Assembly (NCBI GenBank): GCA_964415085.1
Contig: CAYPYI010000009.1
Location: 1-39,178 of the forward strand
Length of the DNA stretch: 39,178 bases
DNA from: CAYPYI01 sp964415085
GTDB taxonomy: Bacteria > Bacillota > Clostridia > Tissierellales > Tissierellaceae
Direction: 5' to 3'
Shown: positions 6,182-15,068 of the stretch, one piece after another
Layout: each line of letters begins with the position of its first letter
Numbering within the stretch: position 1 is the stretch's first letter
Made by a program: the position numbers and the translations under genes
Notes under the pieces: generated by a model
What the model was told of the DNA's origin: nothing
Database searches by the model: none
What the model saw: only the letters and a program-made list of their open reading frames with translations

Positions 6182-9100
6182 TTAATACATTTCTGAAAGT
6201 CTTTTGTATTTATCGTATCTTTCTTGTGCATCTTCTTTTGCTACTTCAAATAGCTCTTCTGCTTCTTCTGGGAATGATCTTCTTAGTGTTGTATATCTTC
6301 TTTCTGAATTTATAAACTCCATGAAGTCTTTTGTTGGCTCTTTTGAATCTAAAACGAAAGGATTTTTTCCTTGGTCTTTTAATTCTGGGTTGTATCTGTA
6401 TAAGTGCCAATATCCTGTTTCAACTGCAAATTTTTCTTGATTTATTGTTGAACTCATTCCTGTTCTTATTCCATGATTTATACATGGAGCATAAGCTATT
6501 ACGATTGATGGTCCATCATAGCCTTCAGCCTCTTTTATTGCTTTTAGAAGTTGATTCATATTTGCTCCCATAGCTACTTGAGCTACATATACATAACCAT
6601 AACTCATAGCCATCATACCTAAGTCTTTCTTTCTTACTTTCTTACCTGATGCCGCGAATTTTGCTACTGCAGCTGTTGGTGTTGCTTTTGAGGATTGTCC
6701 TCCTGTATTTGAATATACTTCTGTATCCATTACTAGTATATTGATATTTTCTCCTGATGCCATTACATGGTCTAGTCCGCCATATCCTATATCATATGCC
6801 CAACCGTCTCCACCAAATACCCAAACAGATTTTTTGATTAAATAGTTTTTCTTACTTTCTATTTCTTTTATGATTTCATTTGCTCTTTCATTTTCAAATC
6901 TTTCGTTTAGTCTTGGTAAAATTCTTCCTGTTGCATCTTTACTTCCATCTCCATCATCCATGTTGTCTAACCATAATTTGAAGTATTGATTTAACTCTGT
7001 TTCAACACCTAGTTCTAAGAATTCTTCCATTAAGATTTGGATTTTTTCTCTTATTTTATTATTAGCTAAAGCCATACCATATCCATATTCTGCATTATCT
7101 TCGAATAATGAACTTGCCCAAGCAGGTCCTTTACCTTCATGATTTTTACAGAATGTTGTTGTTGGTGCACTTCCTCCCCAAATTGATGAACAACCTGAAG
7201 CGTTAGCTATTAACATTCTATCTCCATATAACTGAGTTATTAATTTTGCATACGGTGTTTCTCCACATCCTGCACATGCTCCTGAGAATTGTAATAATGG
7301 TTCTTGGAATTGACTTCCTTTAACTGAGTATTTATCCATTGCATCTGTTTTAGGTTTAACAGTCATTGCATATTCCCAGTTCTCATTTTGAACTTCATAT
7401 TCTTCTTCAAATGGAGTCATTACTAATGCTTTTTCTTTTGCTGGACAAGTTGCAGCACATGATCCACATCCTGTACAGTCAAGAGATGAAATTTGGATTT
7501 TATATTCATATTGGTCTAATCCTTTACCCATTGCTTTTAAAGTTTCAAAAGATTCTGGTGCATTTGCTTTTTCTTCTTCATCTAAAAGGAATGGTCTTAT
7601 TACTGCATGTGGACAAACATATGAACATTGGTTACATTGAATACAATTTTCTTTTATCCATTTTGGTACATTTACTGCTATACCTCTTTTTTCGTAAGCT
7701 GCAGTTCCTTGTGGGAATTCTCCTGCTTCTCTTCCTAAGAAAGTTGATACTGGTAAATTATCTCCTTCTTGTCTGTTTATTGGTTCTAATACATTTTTTA
7801 TAAAGTCTGGTGCATCTTTTTCTACTACTTCTTCGTCTTTTGCATTTTTCCATGATTCTGGTATTTCAACTTCTACAAGTCTTTCTATACCTTGGTCAAC
7901 TGCTGCAAAGTTCATTTGTATTATATCGTCACCTTTATCTCCGTAGTTTGCAACTATTGCTTCTTTTAAGTGTTTAATTGCATCTTCTAAAGGTATTATA
8001 TTTGCAAGTTTAAAGAATGCTGATTGCATTATCATGTTTGTTCTTCCACCTAAACCAACTTCTGCTGCTACTTTAGTTGCGTTTATTGTGAAGAATTTAA
8101 TATCGTTATTTGCAATGTATCTCTTCATATGTGCTGGTAGGTGTTCTTCTAATTCCTCTTGATCCCAAATAGTGTTCATTAGGAATGTTCCACCTTTTTT
8201 AAGACCTTTTAATAAGTCATATTGAGTTACATATGATTGTTTTGAACATGAAATAAAGTCTGATTCTGATACAAGGTAAGTTGATTTTATTTTATCTTTA
8301 CCAAATCTTAAGTGAGATATTGTTATACCACCTGATTTTTTACTGTCATAAGCAAAATATCCTTGTGCATACATATCTGTGTTATCTCCTATTATTTTAA
8401 TAGCAGATTGATTTGCTCCAACTGTACCATCTGAACCGAATCCCCAGAATTTACATCTTACTCTATCTTCTGGTTCTGTTTTTATAACTTCATCAAGTTC
8501 TAAGTTTGTATAAGTTACGTCATCGTTAATTCCAATTGTAAATCTATTTTTTGGTTCTTCTTTTTCTAAGTTTTTATATACTGCAAGTATTTGACTTGGA
8601 GTTGTATCTTTTGAGCCTAATCCATATCTTCCACCTACTATTACTGGTGCATTTTCTTTTCCTAAGAATAAATGTGCAACATCTAAGTGTAGTGGTTCTG
8701 CTATTGCTCCCTTTTCTTTAGTTCTGTCTAATACTGCTATTTTCTTTACTGTTTTTGGTAATACATCAAAGAAATATTTCTCAGAGAATGGTCTGTAAAG
8801 TCTTACTTTTAATAAACCTACTTTTTCTCCTTGTGAAACTAAGTAGTCTACTGTTTCTTCTATAGTTTCTGTTACTGATCCCATTGCTACTATTATTCTT
8901 TCTGCTTCTGGATGACCATGATAGTTAAATGGTTTGTAATCAGTGTTTCTTAATTTATTTATTTCTTTCATGTAATCATAAACTATATCTACTACTTCAT
9001 CATAGAATCTGTTTGATGCTTCTGCACCTTGGAAGTAGATATCAGGATTTTGTGCTGTTCCTTTTGTATAAGGTGTTTCTGGATTTAAACTTCTGTTTCT

Positions 9101-9709
9101 AAATTCTTCTATCTTGTCATAATCTACTAATTTTTCTAATTCTTCATATTCTATTACTTCTATTTTTTGTATTTCATGACTTGTTCTAAATCCATCAAAG
9201 AAATGTACAAATGGTACTCTTCCTTTTATTGCTGTTAAGTGAGCAATTCCACCTAGGTCCATTACTTCTTGAACACTTCCTGAAGCTAACATACCAAAAC
9301 CTGTTTGTCTTGTAGCCATTACGTCTTGATGATCTCCGAATATACTTAGAGCATGTGATGATAAAGCTCTTGCTGATACGTGTAAAACTCCTGGTAATAA
9401 CTCTCCACTCATTTTATACATATTTGGAATCATAAGTAGTAAACCTTGTGATGCTGTATATGATGTTGATAAAGCTCCTGCAGTTAAAGCACCATGCATT
9501 GATCCTGCTGCTCCTGCTTCTGATTGTAATTCTGATACTAAAACTGTTTGATTAAATATATTTTTCTTACCATGACTTGACCATGCATCTATGTGTTCAG
9601 CCATATCTGTTGATGGTGTAATAGGATATATTGCTGCTACCTCTGTAAATGCATATGATATGTACGCAGCTGCCTTATTACCATCCATAGTTTCCATTCT
9701 TCTTGACAT
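6182..9709 (-). CDS. nifJ: Pyruvate:ferredoxin (flavodoxin) oxidoreductase, single-chain
   Basis: A 1175-residue, single-polypeptide PFOR, full length for the family. It converts pyruvate and CoA to acetyl-CoA and CO2, reducing ferredoxin. The N-terminal MDGNKAAAYISYAFTEVAAIYPITPS is the pyrimidine-binding domain. The middle holds a two-cluster ferredoxin domain with CIQCNQCSYVCPH and CTGCGSCAATCPAKE (roughly residues 690-760). The C-terminal third has CAGCGETPYAKL, a further cluster ligand set, and the thiamine diphosphate motif (GGDGWAYDIGYGG through YSNTGGQ). All cluster cysteines look intact. It follows methionine gamma-lyase after an 85-bp gap holding a hairpin, so PFOR could also oxidise 2-oxobutyrate from methionine. 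CAAGGGGG lies 9 bases before the ATG. Confidence 0.97.
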   Translation of the reverse strand: MSRRMETMDGNKAAAYISYAFTEVAAIYPITPSTDMAEHIDAWSSHGKKNIFNQTVLVSELQSEAGAAGSMHGALTAGALSTSYTASQGLLLMIPNMYKMSGELLPGVLHVSARALSSHALSIFGDHQDVMATRQTGFGMLASGSVQEVMDLGGIAHLTAIKGRVPFVHFFDGFRTSHEIQKIEVIEYEELEKLVDYDKIEEFRNRSLNPETPYTKGTAQNPDIYFQGAEASNRFYDEVVDIVYDYMKEINKLRNTDYKPFNYHGHPEAERIIVAMGSVTETIEETVDYLVSQGEKVGLLKVRLYRPFSEKYFFDVLPKTVKKIAVLDRTKEKGAIAEPLHLDVAHLFLGKENAPVIVGGRYGLGSKDTTPSQILAVYKNLEKEEPKNRFTIGINDDVTYTNLELDEVIKTEPEDRVRCKFWGFGSDGTVGANQSAIKIIGDNTDMYAQGYFAYDSKKSGGITISHLRFGKDKIKSTYLVSESDFISCSKQSYVTQYDLLKGLKKGGTFLMNTIWDQEELEEHLPAHMKRYIANNDIKFFTINATKVAAEVGLGGRTNMIMQSAFFKLANIIPLEDAIKHLKEAIVANYGDKGDDIIQMNFAAVDQGIERLVEVEIPESWKNAKDEEVVEKDAPDFIKNVLEPINRQEGDNLPVSTFLGREAGEFPQGTAAYEKRGIAVNVPKWIKENCIQCNQCSYVCPHAVIRPFLLDEEEKANAPESFETLKAMGKGLDQYEYKIQISSLDCTGCGSCAATCPAKEKALVMTPFEEEYEVQNENWEYAMTVKPKTDAMDKYSVKGSQFQEPLLQFSGACAGCGETPYAKLITQLYGDRMLIANASGCSSIWGGSAPTTTFCKNHEGKGPAWASSLFEDNAEYGYGMALANNKIREKIQILMEEFLELGVETELNQYFKLWLDNMDDGDGSKDATGRILPRLNERFENERANEIIKEIESKKNYLIKKSVWVFGGDGWAYDIGYGGLDHVMASGENINILVMDTEVYSNTGGQSSKATPTAAVAKFAASGKKVRKKDLGMMAMSYGYVYVAQVAMGANMNQLLKAIKEAEGYDGPSIVIAYAPCINHGIRTGMSSTINQEKFAVETGYWHLYRYNPELKDQGKNPFVLDSKEPTKDFMEFINSERRYTTLRRSFPEEAEELFEVAKEDAQERYDKYKRLSEMY

Positions 9710-9725
9710 TTATTTTTTCCCCCTT

Positions 9726-9763
9726 GTTAAAAATAGGGCAGTAGGATTTCCTACTGTCCTATT
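9726..9763 (-). terminator. Hairpin/terminator between methionine gamma-lyase and PFOR
   Basis: A 15-bp stem with one mismatch (9732-9746 with 9749-9763) followed on the minus strand by five T and then directly by the PFOR ribosome binding site. A TATAAT lies just upstream at 9794-9799 with only a poor -35, so PFOR may be transcribed by read-through or from a weak promoter whose leader contains this hairpin. Confidence 0.7.
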
Positions 9764-9794
9764 GATAGTTAGTTAATTTATTTATTTTAAAATA

Positions 9795-10985
9795 TTATAA
9801 TTGTTTTAAAGCGTTATCTAAATCAGCTATTATATCTTCATATTCTTCTAAACCAACTGATAATCTAACTAAACCTTCTGATATTCCACTAGCTGCTCTT
9901 TCTTCTGGTGTATATGGTGAGTGAGTCATACTAGCTGGATGTTGAATTAATGTTTCAGCATCTCCTAAACTTACTGCTAATTTACAAAGTTCAACGCTAT
10001 CCATTAATTTTCTTCCTTCTTCAAATCCACCTTTTAATTCAAATGATATCATAGCTCCTGGTAATTTCATTTGTTTTTGAGCTAATTCATATTGTGGGAA
10101 GCTTTCAAGTCCTGGGTAGTATACTTTTTCTACAGCTTCATGAGCTTCTAAGAATTTAGCAACTTCCATTGCATTTTTACAATGCTCTTCCATTCTGATT
10201 TTTAATGTTTTAAGTCCTCTAGCTATTAAGAATGCATCAAATGGACTTAATACTGCACCTGTTAAGTCTTTTATTCCTAAAAGTCTTACTTGGTCTATAA
10301 ATTCTTTATCTCCAGCAACAAATCCTGCTATAACATCTCCATGTCCGTTTAGATATTTTGTAGCTGAATGAACTACTATGTCAGCTCCTAAATCTAATGG
10401 TCTTTGGATATATGGAGTTGTGAATGTTCCGTCAACGATTACTTTACATCCTTCAACTTCATGAGCTATTTTACTGATAGCTTCGATATCTGTAAGAGCT
10501 AAGTTTGGGTTAGCTGGTGTTTCTAAGTAAACAATTTTTGTATTGTCTCTCATTGCTGCTTTAACTTCATCTAAGTCAGTTGTATCTACGAATGTAACAT
10601 CTATATCATATCTTGTTACTCCGTGGCTTAATAAAGCAAATGTACAACCATATAATGTTTTTGAAGCTACTATGTGATCTCCTGCTTTAACGCTTACCCA
10701 TATTGCTGTTGAGATTGCTCCCATTCCTGATGCTGCTGCTACTGCTGCTTCTGCACCTTCAAGGCTTGCTATTTTTTCTTCTAATGCTGTTGTTGTTGGA
10801 TTTCCAAGTCTTGAATAGATATATCCTTCTTCTTCACCTGCGAATCTACTTCCACCTTGTGCTGCATCATCAAATACGAATGTTGATGTTGCATAAATTG
10901 GATTAGCTAAAGCTCCGAATTGATTTGGTAAATCCCCTGCGTGTATTGCTCTTGTTGAGAAACCTTTGTTGTTAATGTTTTCCAT
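9795..10985 (-). CDS. megL: L-methionine gamma-lyase (PLP enzyme)
   Basis: A 396-residue Cys/Met-metabolism PLP enzyme. It would cleave L-methionine to methanethiol, 2-oxobutyrate and ammonia in the cytoplasm. The PLP lysine is K210 (HSATKYLNGHGD). The substrate-binding tyrosine is in GYIYSRLGNPT. C114 in TLYGCTF matches the cysteine (C116 in Pseudomonas putida enzyme) that marks methionine gamma-lyases against cystathionine lyases, which is why this name is preferred. Cystathionine gamma-lyase or O-acetylhomoserine sulfhydrylase remain less likely options. AAGGGGG precedes the ATG. Upstream lies a TyrR-like regulator, downstream PFOR, which can use the 2-oxo acid product. A 12-bp inverted repeat sits in the 72-bp leader. 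Confidence 0.88.
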   Translation of the reverse strand: MENINNKGFSTRAIHAGDLPNQFGALANPIYATSTFVFDDAAQGGSRFAGEEEGYIYSRLGNPTTTALEEKIASLEGAEAAVAAASGMGAISTAIWVSVKAGDHIVASKTLYGCTFALLSHGVTRYDIDVTFVDTTDLDEVKAAMRDNTKIVYLETPANPNLALTDIEAISKIAHEVEGCKVIVDGTFTTPYIQRPLDLGADIVVHSATKYLNGHGDVIAGFVAGDKEFIDQVRLLGIKDLTGAVLSPFDAFLIARGLKTLKIRMEEHCKNAMEVAKFLEAHEAVEKVYYPGLESFPQYELAQKQMKLPGAMISFELKGGFEEGRKLMDSVELCKLAVSLGDAETLIQHPASMTHSPYTPEERAASGISEGLVRLSVGLEEYEDIIADLDNALKQL

Positions 10986-11011
10986 AATTATCCCCCTTAA
11001 TATTATTGGTT

Positions 11012-11036
11012 AAATCGCTATTTAAAATAACGATTT
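11012..11036. promoter_or_regulatory. Inverted repeat upstream of methionine gamma-lyase (candidate operator)
   Basis: Arms 11012-11023 and 11025-11036 are 12 bp with one mismatch (AAATCG..TATTT type) around a single central base, 27 bp before the lyase ATG. No T-run follows on the minus strand, so it does not look like a terminator. A target site of the adjacent TyrR-like regulator is possible. Confidence 0.4.
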
Positions 11037-11057
11037 CATAGTCTATTTAAATAATTA

Positions 11058-12557
11058 TTACTTCCATTCTTCATCTAAAATATCATATTTTTTAATTCTA
11101 TTTAGTAAAAGAGTATGAGTTACTGAAAGTTCTCTTGCAGTTTTTCTTATAGCCTTATACCTATTTAAGTTTTTAACTATAATATCTCTTTCTATTCTTT
11201 CTAAATATTCTGTTAAAGACTCATCATCTTTAATTACATATCTATCTTCTAGATCAAGAATAATATTATCTTTTTCAATTATGCCTTGCTCACTTGCTAT
11301 TGCAGCTACTTCTAAAACATTTTGAAGTTGTCTAATATTTCCAGGCCAGTGATATTCTAACAGCATTTTTAGAGCGTCCTCTTTTATTACTATTTTCTTA
11401 TCGTGGCTTTTTTTATAATCTGATATGAAATATTTTGTAAACTCAACAATTTCTTCTTTTCTTTCTCTAAGTGGTGGTATTTTAAGTATATTTGTACTTA
11501 AAAGATTAAATAAATCTTTATCAAATTTACCCTCTTCCATAAGTGAGTAGATACTTTCATCACAGGATGAAATAATTTTAATATCAACTCTGTGTTTATA
11601 ACCTGTAAAGTCTTTTATAATATATTCTTCCTGCATTAGGTTTAAAAGTTTAATTTGTGTTCCTAGTGCTAGTTTTTCAACATTATCAAAATATATAGTT
11701 CCACCATCTGCAAGTTCTATTAAGCTTAATTTATTAGTATCTTTTTCGCCATAACCAAATAACTCTTTTTCAAGTAGTTTCTCTGGTAAATCTCCACAAC
11801 TAATTGATATGAAATTCTTAGATTTTCTATCACTATAGTTATGAATACTTCTTGCAAGCAGTTCTTTACCTGTACCAATTTCTCCTGTAATAAGTAGTGA
11901 ATTTTTTTGTTTAGCATATATTTTAGCTTTTTCTAATACATCTACCATTTCTTCACTTGTAGATAATATATCATCAAAAGTTATTTTACTATGAAATATT
12001 CCTCCACCATTTGATTCATTCATTGATAAAATAAAACCAATTTTTTTATTTATCTCTGAATATATAGGAGTAATATCTGCTATAAAAATTTCATTATTAA
12101 TAATGACTTCTTTATTTCTAACACTTGCAATTGTTCCTTGTAATAATTCATCTTGTATAAATTCTTTGATGTTTTTATTAATTAGGTAATCAGTTGGTAT
12201 ATTTAATATTCTCTCAGCTAGATAGTTGTTTGAATATTTTATATATCCTAAAGTGTCTAGTACGATAACTCCCTGTGGTATAATATCTAATATTGTTTTC
12301 ATTTCGATGTTTCTCTCTTCAAAGGCTACTAAGTCAATTTGATCTATTGTTTTTATCCCGTATATGCTGAGTATATCTGATACTATATCTCTATACAGAT
12401 TCTCTTCAATATATGGAATTTTTAAATAAATTACATATGTATAGACTTCCATCATCTTTATTCCTACATCATATTTATTAAGTACTGTTAAAATATCATA
12501 GGTAATGTGAGGTCTGTCTATATTTGTAACTATTTTAAGTCTTATATCTCTATTCAC
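11058..12557 (-). CDS. TyrR-like ACT-PAS-AAA+ regulator lacking the sigma-54 contact loop
   Basis: A 499-residue protein from a GTG at 12557, chosen because GAGGTGG stands 4 bases before it and the longer frame would begin upstream of that site. Layout: ACT-like ligand domain (1-75), PAS (about 80-180), AAA+ (about 200-420), and a C-terminal TyrR-type helix-turn-helix (AIRKTARELSVTHTLLLNRIKKY region, about 470-495). Walker A is GEIGTGKE (225-232). The GAFTGA loop expected after ELFGYG (near 270) is missing, and Walker B ends FDN rather than FDE (D291-N292). By analogy with E. coli TyrR it should act on sigma-A promoters, not sigma-54. It lies 72 bp upstream of methionine gamma-lyase, its probable target; an amino acid may bind the ACT domain. 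Confidence 0.88.
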   Translation of the reverse strand: MNRDIRLKIVTNIDRPHITYDILTVLNKYDVGIKMMEVYTYVIYLKIPYIEENLYRDIVSDILSIYGIKTIDQIDLVAFEERNIEMKTILDIIPQGVIVLDTLGYIKYSNNYLAERILNIPTDYLINKNIKEFIQDELLQGTIASVRNKEVIINNEIFIADITPIYSEINKKIGFILSMNESNGGGIFHSKITFDDILSTSEEMVDVLEKAKIYAKQKNSLLITGEIGTGKELLARSIHNYSDRKSKNFISISCGDLPEKLLEKELFGYGEKDTNKLSLIELADGGTIYFDNVEKLALGTQIKLLNLMQEEYIIKDFTGYKHRVDIKIISSCDESIYSLMEEGKFDKDLFNLLSTNILKIPPLRERKEEIVEFTKYFISDYKKSHDKKIVIKEDALKMLLEYHWPGNIRQLQNVLEVAAIASEQGIIEKDNIILDLEDRYVIKDDESLTEYLERIERDIIVKNLNRYKAIRKTARELSVTHTLLLNRIKKYDILDEEWK

Positions 12558-12623
12558 TTTGCCACCTCTTTGGTTTGCTTTTAAACCATATTGTATATTC
12601 TTCACTTTCTTATTACATATTTT

Positions 12624-12652
12624 ATAATATCACTGTATCAAGAGTAAATCAA
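12624..12652 (-). promoter_or_regulatory. Promoter of the TyrR-like regulator gene
   Basis: TTGATT (12647-12652), 17-bp spacer, TATTAT (12624-12629). The leader would be about 60 nt. Confidence 0.65.
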
Positions 12653-12734
12653 TACTTTAATCCAATATTTTTTTATTAAATTAAAATAATATATAATTTA
12701 AGATGGTTTGATAGTGAACCACTATTGTTAGTAA

Positions 12735-12760
12735 TTAAGGGACTATCAATAGTCCCTTAA
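12735..12760 (-). terminator. Hairpin after mtnK
   Basis: A perfect 12-bp stem TTAAGGGACTAT / ATAGTCCCTTAA starting 5 bp past the mtnK stop. The T-run after it on the minus strand is weak, so termination may be partial. A second small dyad, ATAGTG-AAC-CACTAT, lies at 12711-12725. Confidence 0.6.
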
Positions 12761-12765
12761 TTTGT

Positions 12766-13980
12766 TTACTTATTATATTTATTGAAAATATCAAGAAAGT
12801 CTTGGCCTTTTTTTATTTTTTCTCTGTTTAGGATAAAGTCTTTACTTGTTAGGATTAATATTCTTTCAAGTTTTACTCTTTTTTCTATATCTTCAATATT
12901 AGTAATTTCAATTACCTTACTATCTCCTACTACCCTTCTCATAATTTCAAGTCCTGCTACTCCTGCAGTATCTGAAAGTACTTCTGATAGATACCAGTCT
13001 AAGAATTCATCAGTTTTTGATAATGGGTCTGTTACATTTTTCTTATACTCTTCTTTAAATTTCTTAATAAATAGATCATATATATCTTTTATACTTTCTT
13101 CTAAAAACTTAATAAATTCTTTTATTTTCTCATCTTCTATATCTTCAGTCACATATGCATTTGTAAGTGAGAAGAATAAGTTTCCTATAACATTACCTAC
13201 GTCATAGCCCATAGGGCCATAAAATGCAAATTCTGGGTCTATTACTTTTAATTCATCTTCAGTTATAAATATAGATCCTGAGTGTAAATCTCCATGAACT
13301 AATGCTTGAGAATAGTTTTTAAATCTATCTTTAAGTTTTGCAGCTTCTAGATTTAAATCTTTATCATCATAAACATTTTCTTTTACAAAGCTTAGATTTT
13401 CATCAAGAACTATATTTCTACCCTTGTAGTCGTTATATGGTTCTGTAAATACTAAGTCTTCTGAAATTTCACATAGGTCTTTATTTATATATTTTCTAAC
13501 ATTATCTTTTTTATCATCTGGATTTAATACTAAATCCGTTGTATTTAATAAAGTTTTTACCATAAAAGTACTTATTTGTTCTGCAAATTTTGGAAATATT
13601 CTTCTTTCAAGAAGTGCTTGTCTTAAATTATCAAATCTTGATATATCTTCCATTACTATACAGTTTACATTTGAATCATATTTATATAGTGTTGGTGTCA
13701 TACCACCTGATAGCTTCCCTTGAAGTTCTAAAACTTCTGCTTCTATTCTATTCCTATCTACATCAAGTGGCCTTTGAGATGTTCTTAATAGCTCATCTGC
13801 TTGTTTAACTACAACAGATTTTCCATTTTCATCCCAAACTTTATAGATATAGTTTATATTTCCATCTCCTATTTCTTTTGACTGTAATTTTGCATCCTTG
13901 TCAAATAAATCTGTGGTTTCTTTTATATAATCAATTACATCTTCTTCTGTAAATTTAAAATGCGAATCAAATCTACTCAT
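12766..13980 (-). CDS. mtnK: 5-methylthioribose kinase
   Basis: A 404-residue APH-fold kinase, the usual MtnK length. It would phosphorylate 5-methylthioribose (or 5-deoxyribose in related pathways) at C1 with ATP. Motifs: nucleotide-binding loop IGDGNINYIYKV (37-48), VVKQ lysine, PLDVDRNRIEAEVL, catalytic loop ALVHGDLHSGSIFI with D231, and the metal-binding IDPEFAFYGPMGYDVGN (D248, E250). These agree with the Bacillus MtnK pattern (HGDLH and DPEFAFYGP). It ends the nhaC-mtnA-mtnK operon, 15 bp after mtnA. No nucleosidase gene is nearby, so its sugar substrate would come either from elsewhere in the cell or through the transporter encoded upstream. Confidence 0.93.
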   Translation of the reverse strand: MSRFDSHFKFTEEDVIDYIKETTDLFDKDAKLQSKEIGDGNINYIYKVWDENGKSVVVKQADELLRTSQRPLDVDRNRIEAEVLELQGKLSGGMTPTLYKYDSNVNCIVMEDISRFDNLRQALLERRIFPKFAEQISTFMVKTLLNTTDLVLNPDDKKDNVRKYINKDLCEISEDLVFTEPYNDYKGRNIVLDENLSFVKENVYDDKDLNLEAAKLKDRFKNYSQALVHGDLHSGSIFITEDELKVIDPEFAFYGPMGYDVGNVIGNLFFSLTNAYVTEDIEDEKIKEFIKFLEESIKDIYDLFIKKFKEEYKKNVTDPLSKTDEFLDWYLSEVLSDTAGVAGLEIMRRVVGDSKVIEITNIEDIEKRVKLERILILTSKDFILNREKIKKGQDFLDIFNKYNK

Positions 13981-13995
13981 TTTTACACCCTTTCT

Positions 13996-15048
13996 TTAAT
14001 AGAAGTCCTCTACTTCCGTTTCAAAGTATCTATGAAGATCATATGGTGAAAAAATACCCTTATCTGTAACTACGCCGCTTATTAAATGAGGTGGCGTTAT
14101 ATCAAATGATGGATAGTATCCCTTTACTCCATCCATAGCTGTTTTTATTCCCCTAAATTCTAAAACATCTTTTGGATCTCTTTCTTCTATTTTTACATCA
14201 TCTATTGTTTTATAGTCTTTATCTGGTATTCCTGTTACAAAATATGGTATTCCAAAATATTTAGCAGCTATTGCTATTTGAAGTGTACCTATTTTATTTA
14301 CAATATGACCATCCATACAGATTGAATCAGCTGCTGATGTGAATAAATCTACATCTTTTTGCATCATTGTAAATGCTGGCATGTTATCAGTTATTACTGT
14401 TACATCTATCCCTTGATCATATGCAACACTTGCTGTAAGTCTTGAACCTTGTAAATATGGTCTTGTTTCTGGTGTAAATAGTTTAATGTTTTTATTTCTA
14501 TATTTAGCTTCTTTAAGCATCATCCCTACTATAGTTTCACCAAAACATTGTGTCATTACAACTCCATCATCTGGGAACATATCTACTAAATATTTTCCTA
14601 CTTCATTCATTTTTGTATATCTTCTATTTAATGAATTTATTGTATCTTCAAATATTGCAATATCAGCAGGTCTATTTTCATCAATTGCTTTAAATCCTGC
14701 CTTTAAGCTACCATCTACTATAAGTCTCATTCTGTTTGCAGTAGTTGGTCTTGCATTTGCAATTCTATTTGCTGCTTCTTTTAAATATTCTTTTTGTTCT
14801 TCTTTTCCTAGACTTTCACACTCTTTTGCAGCTAATGCCATTCCCATTCCTGCTGCAGTATATGGTCCTGCACTTTGTGTTACCATATCTGTTATAGCTT
14901 GAGCTACCTCTATGTGAGTTTTACATACTACAAATTTAACCTCTGTTGGATATATCCTTCTATCAAGTATTTTAACTTCACCATTTTCATACCATGCTAC
15001 ATTTTCATACCTTAACATAAATGCTAAATCTTTATCTGCTCTTTCCAT
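13996..15048 (-). CDS. mtnA: MtnA-family methylthioribose-1-phosphate isomerase, copy 2
   Basis: A 350-residue paralogue of the protein at 3446-4498, very similar along its whole length. Predicted to turn 5-methylthioribose-1-phosphate (or 5-deoxyribose-1-phosphate) into the ribulose-1-phosphate. Catalytic C168 (VMTQCFGETIVG) and D241 (TSAADSICMDGH) are present, as are RPYLQGSRLTAS and the closing SFDITPPHLISGVVTDKG. It lies between an NhaC-family transporter (20 bp upstream) and mtnK (15 bp downstream), so this copy is tied to the kinase route, while copy 1 is tied to the phosphorylase. AAAGGAG precedes the ATG. The lack of the longer HCN-type active-site string of Bacillus MtnA leaves substrate preference open. 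Confidence 0.9.
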   Translation of the reverse strand: MERADKDLAFMLRYENVAWYENGEVKILDRRIYPTEVKFVVCKTHIEVAQAITDMVTQSAGPYTAAGMGMALAAKECESLGKEEQKEYLKEAANRIANARPTTANRMRLIVDGSLKAGFKAIDENRPADIAIFEDTINSLNRRYTKMNEVGKYLVDMFPDDGVVMTQCFGETIVGMMLKEAKYRNKNIKLFTPETRPYLQGSRLTASVAYDQGIDVTVITDNMPAFTMMQKDVDLFTSAADSICMDGHIVNKIGTLQIAIAAKYFGIPYFVTGIPDKDYKTIDDVKIEERDPKDVLEFRGIKTAMDGVKGYYPSFDITPPHLISGVVTDKGIFSPYDLHRYFETEVEDFY

Positions 15049-15068
15049 GAATAGCTCCTTTCTAAAAT

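Noticed and set aside
7366..7803. A 145-codon open frame on the plus strand inside the PFOR gene.
   Set aside because: It is the antisense of a strongly coding gene, is dominated by Leu/Ile/His from reversed codons, has no ribosome binding site and matches no family. Other long frames opposite large genes were set aside for the same reason.
12711..12725. Small dyad ATAGTG-AAC-CACTAT as an operator.
   Set aside because: The 3-base loop and its place beside the mtnK hairpin make chance or part of the terminator region more likely. It is not near a promoter element.
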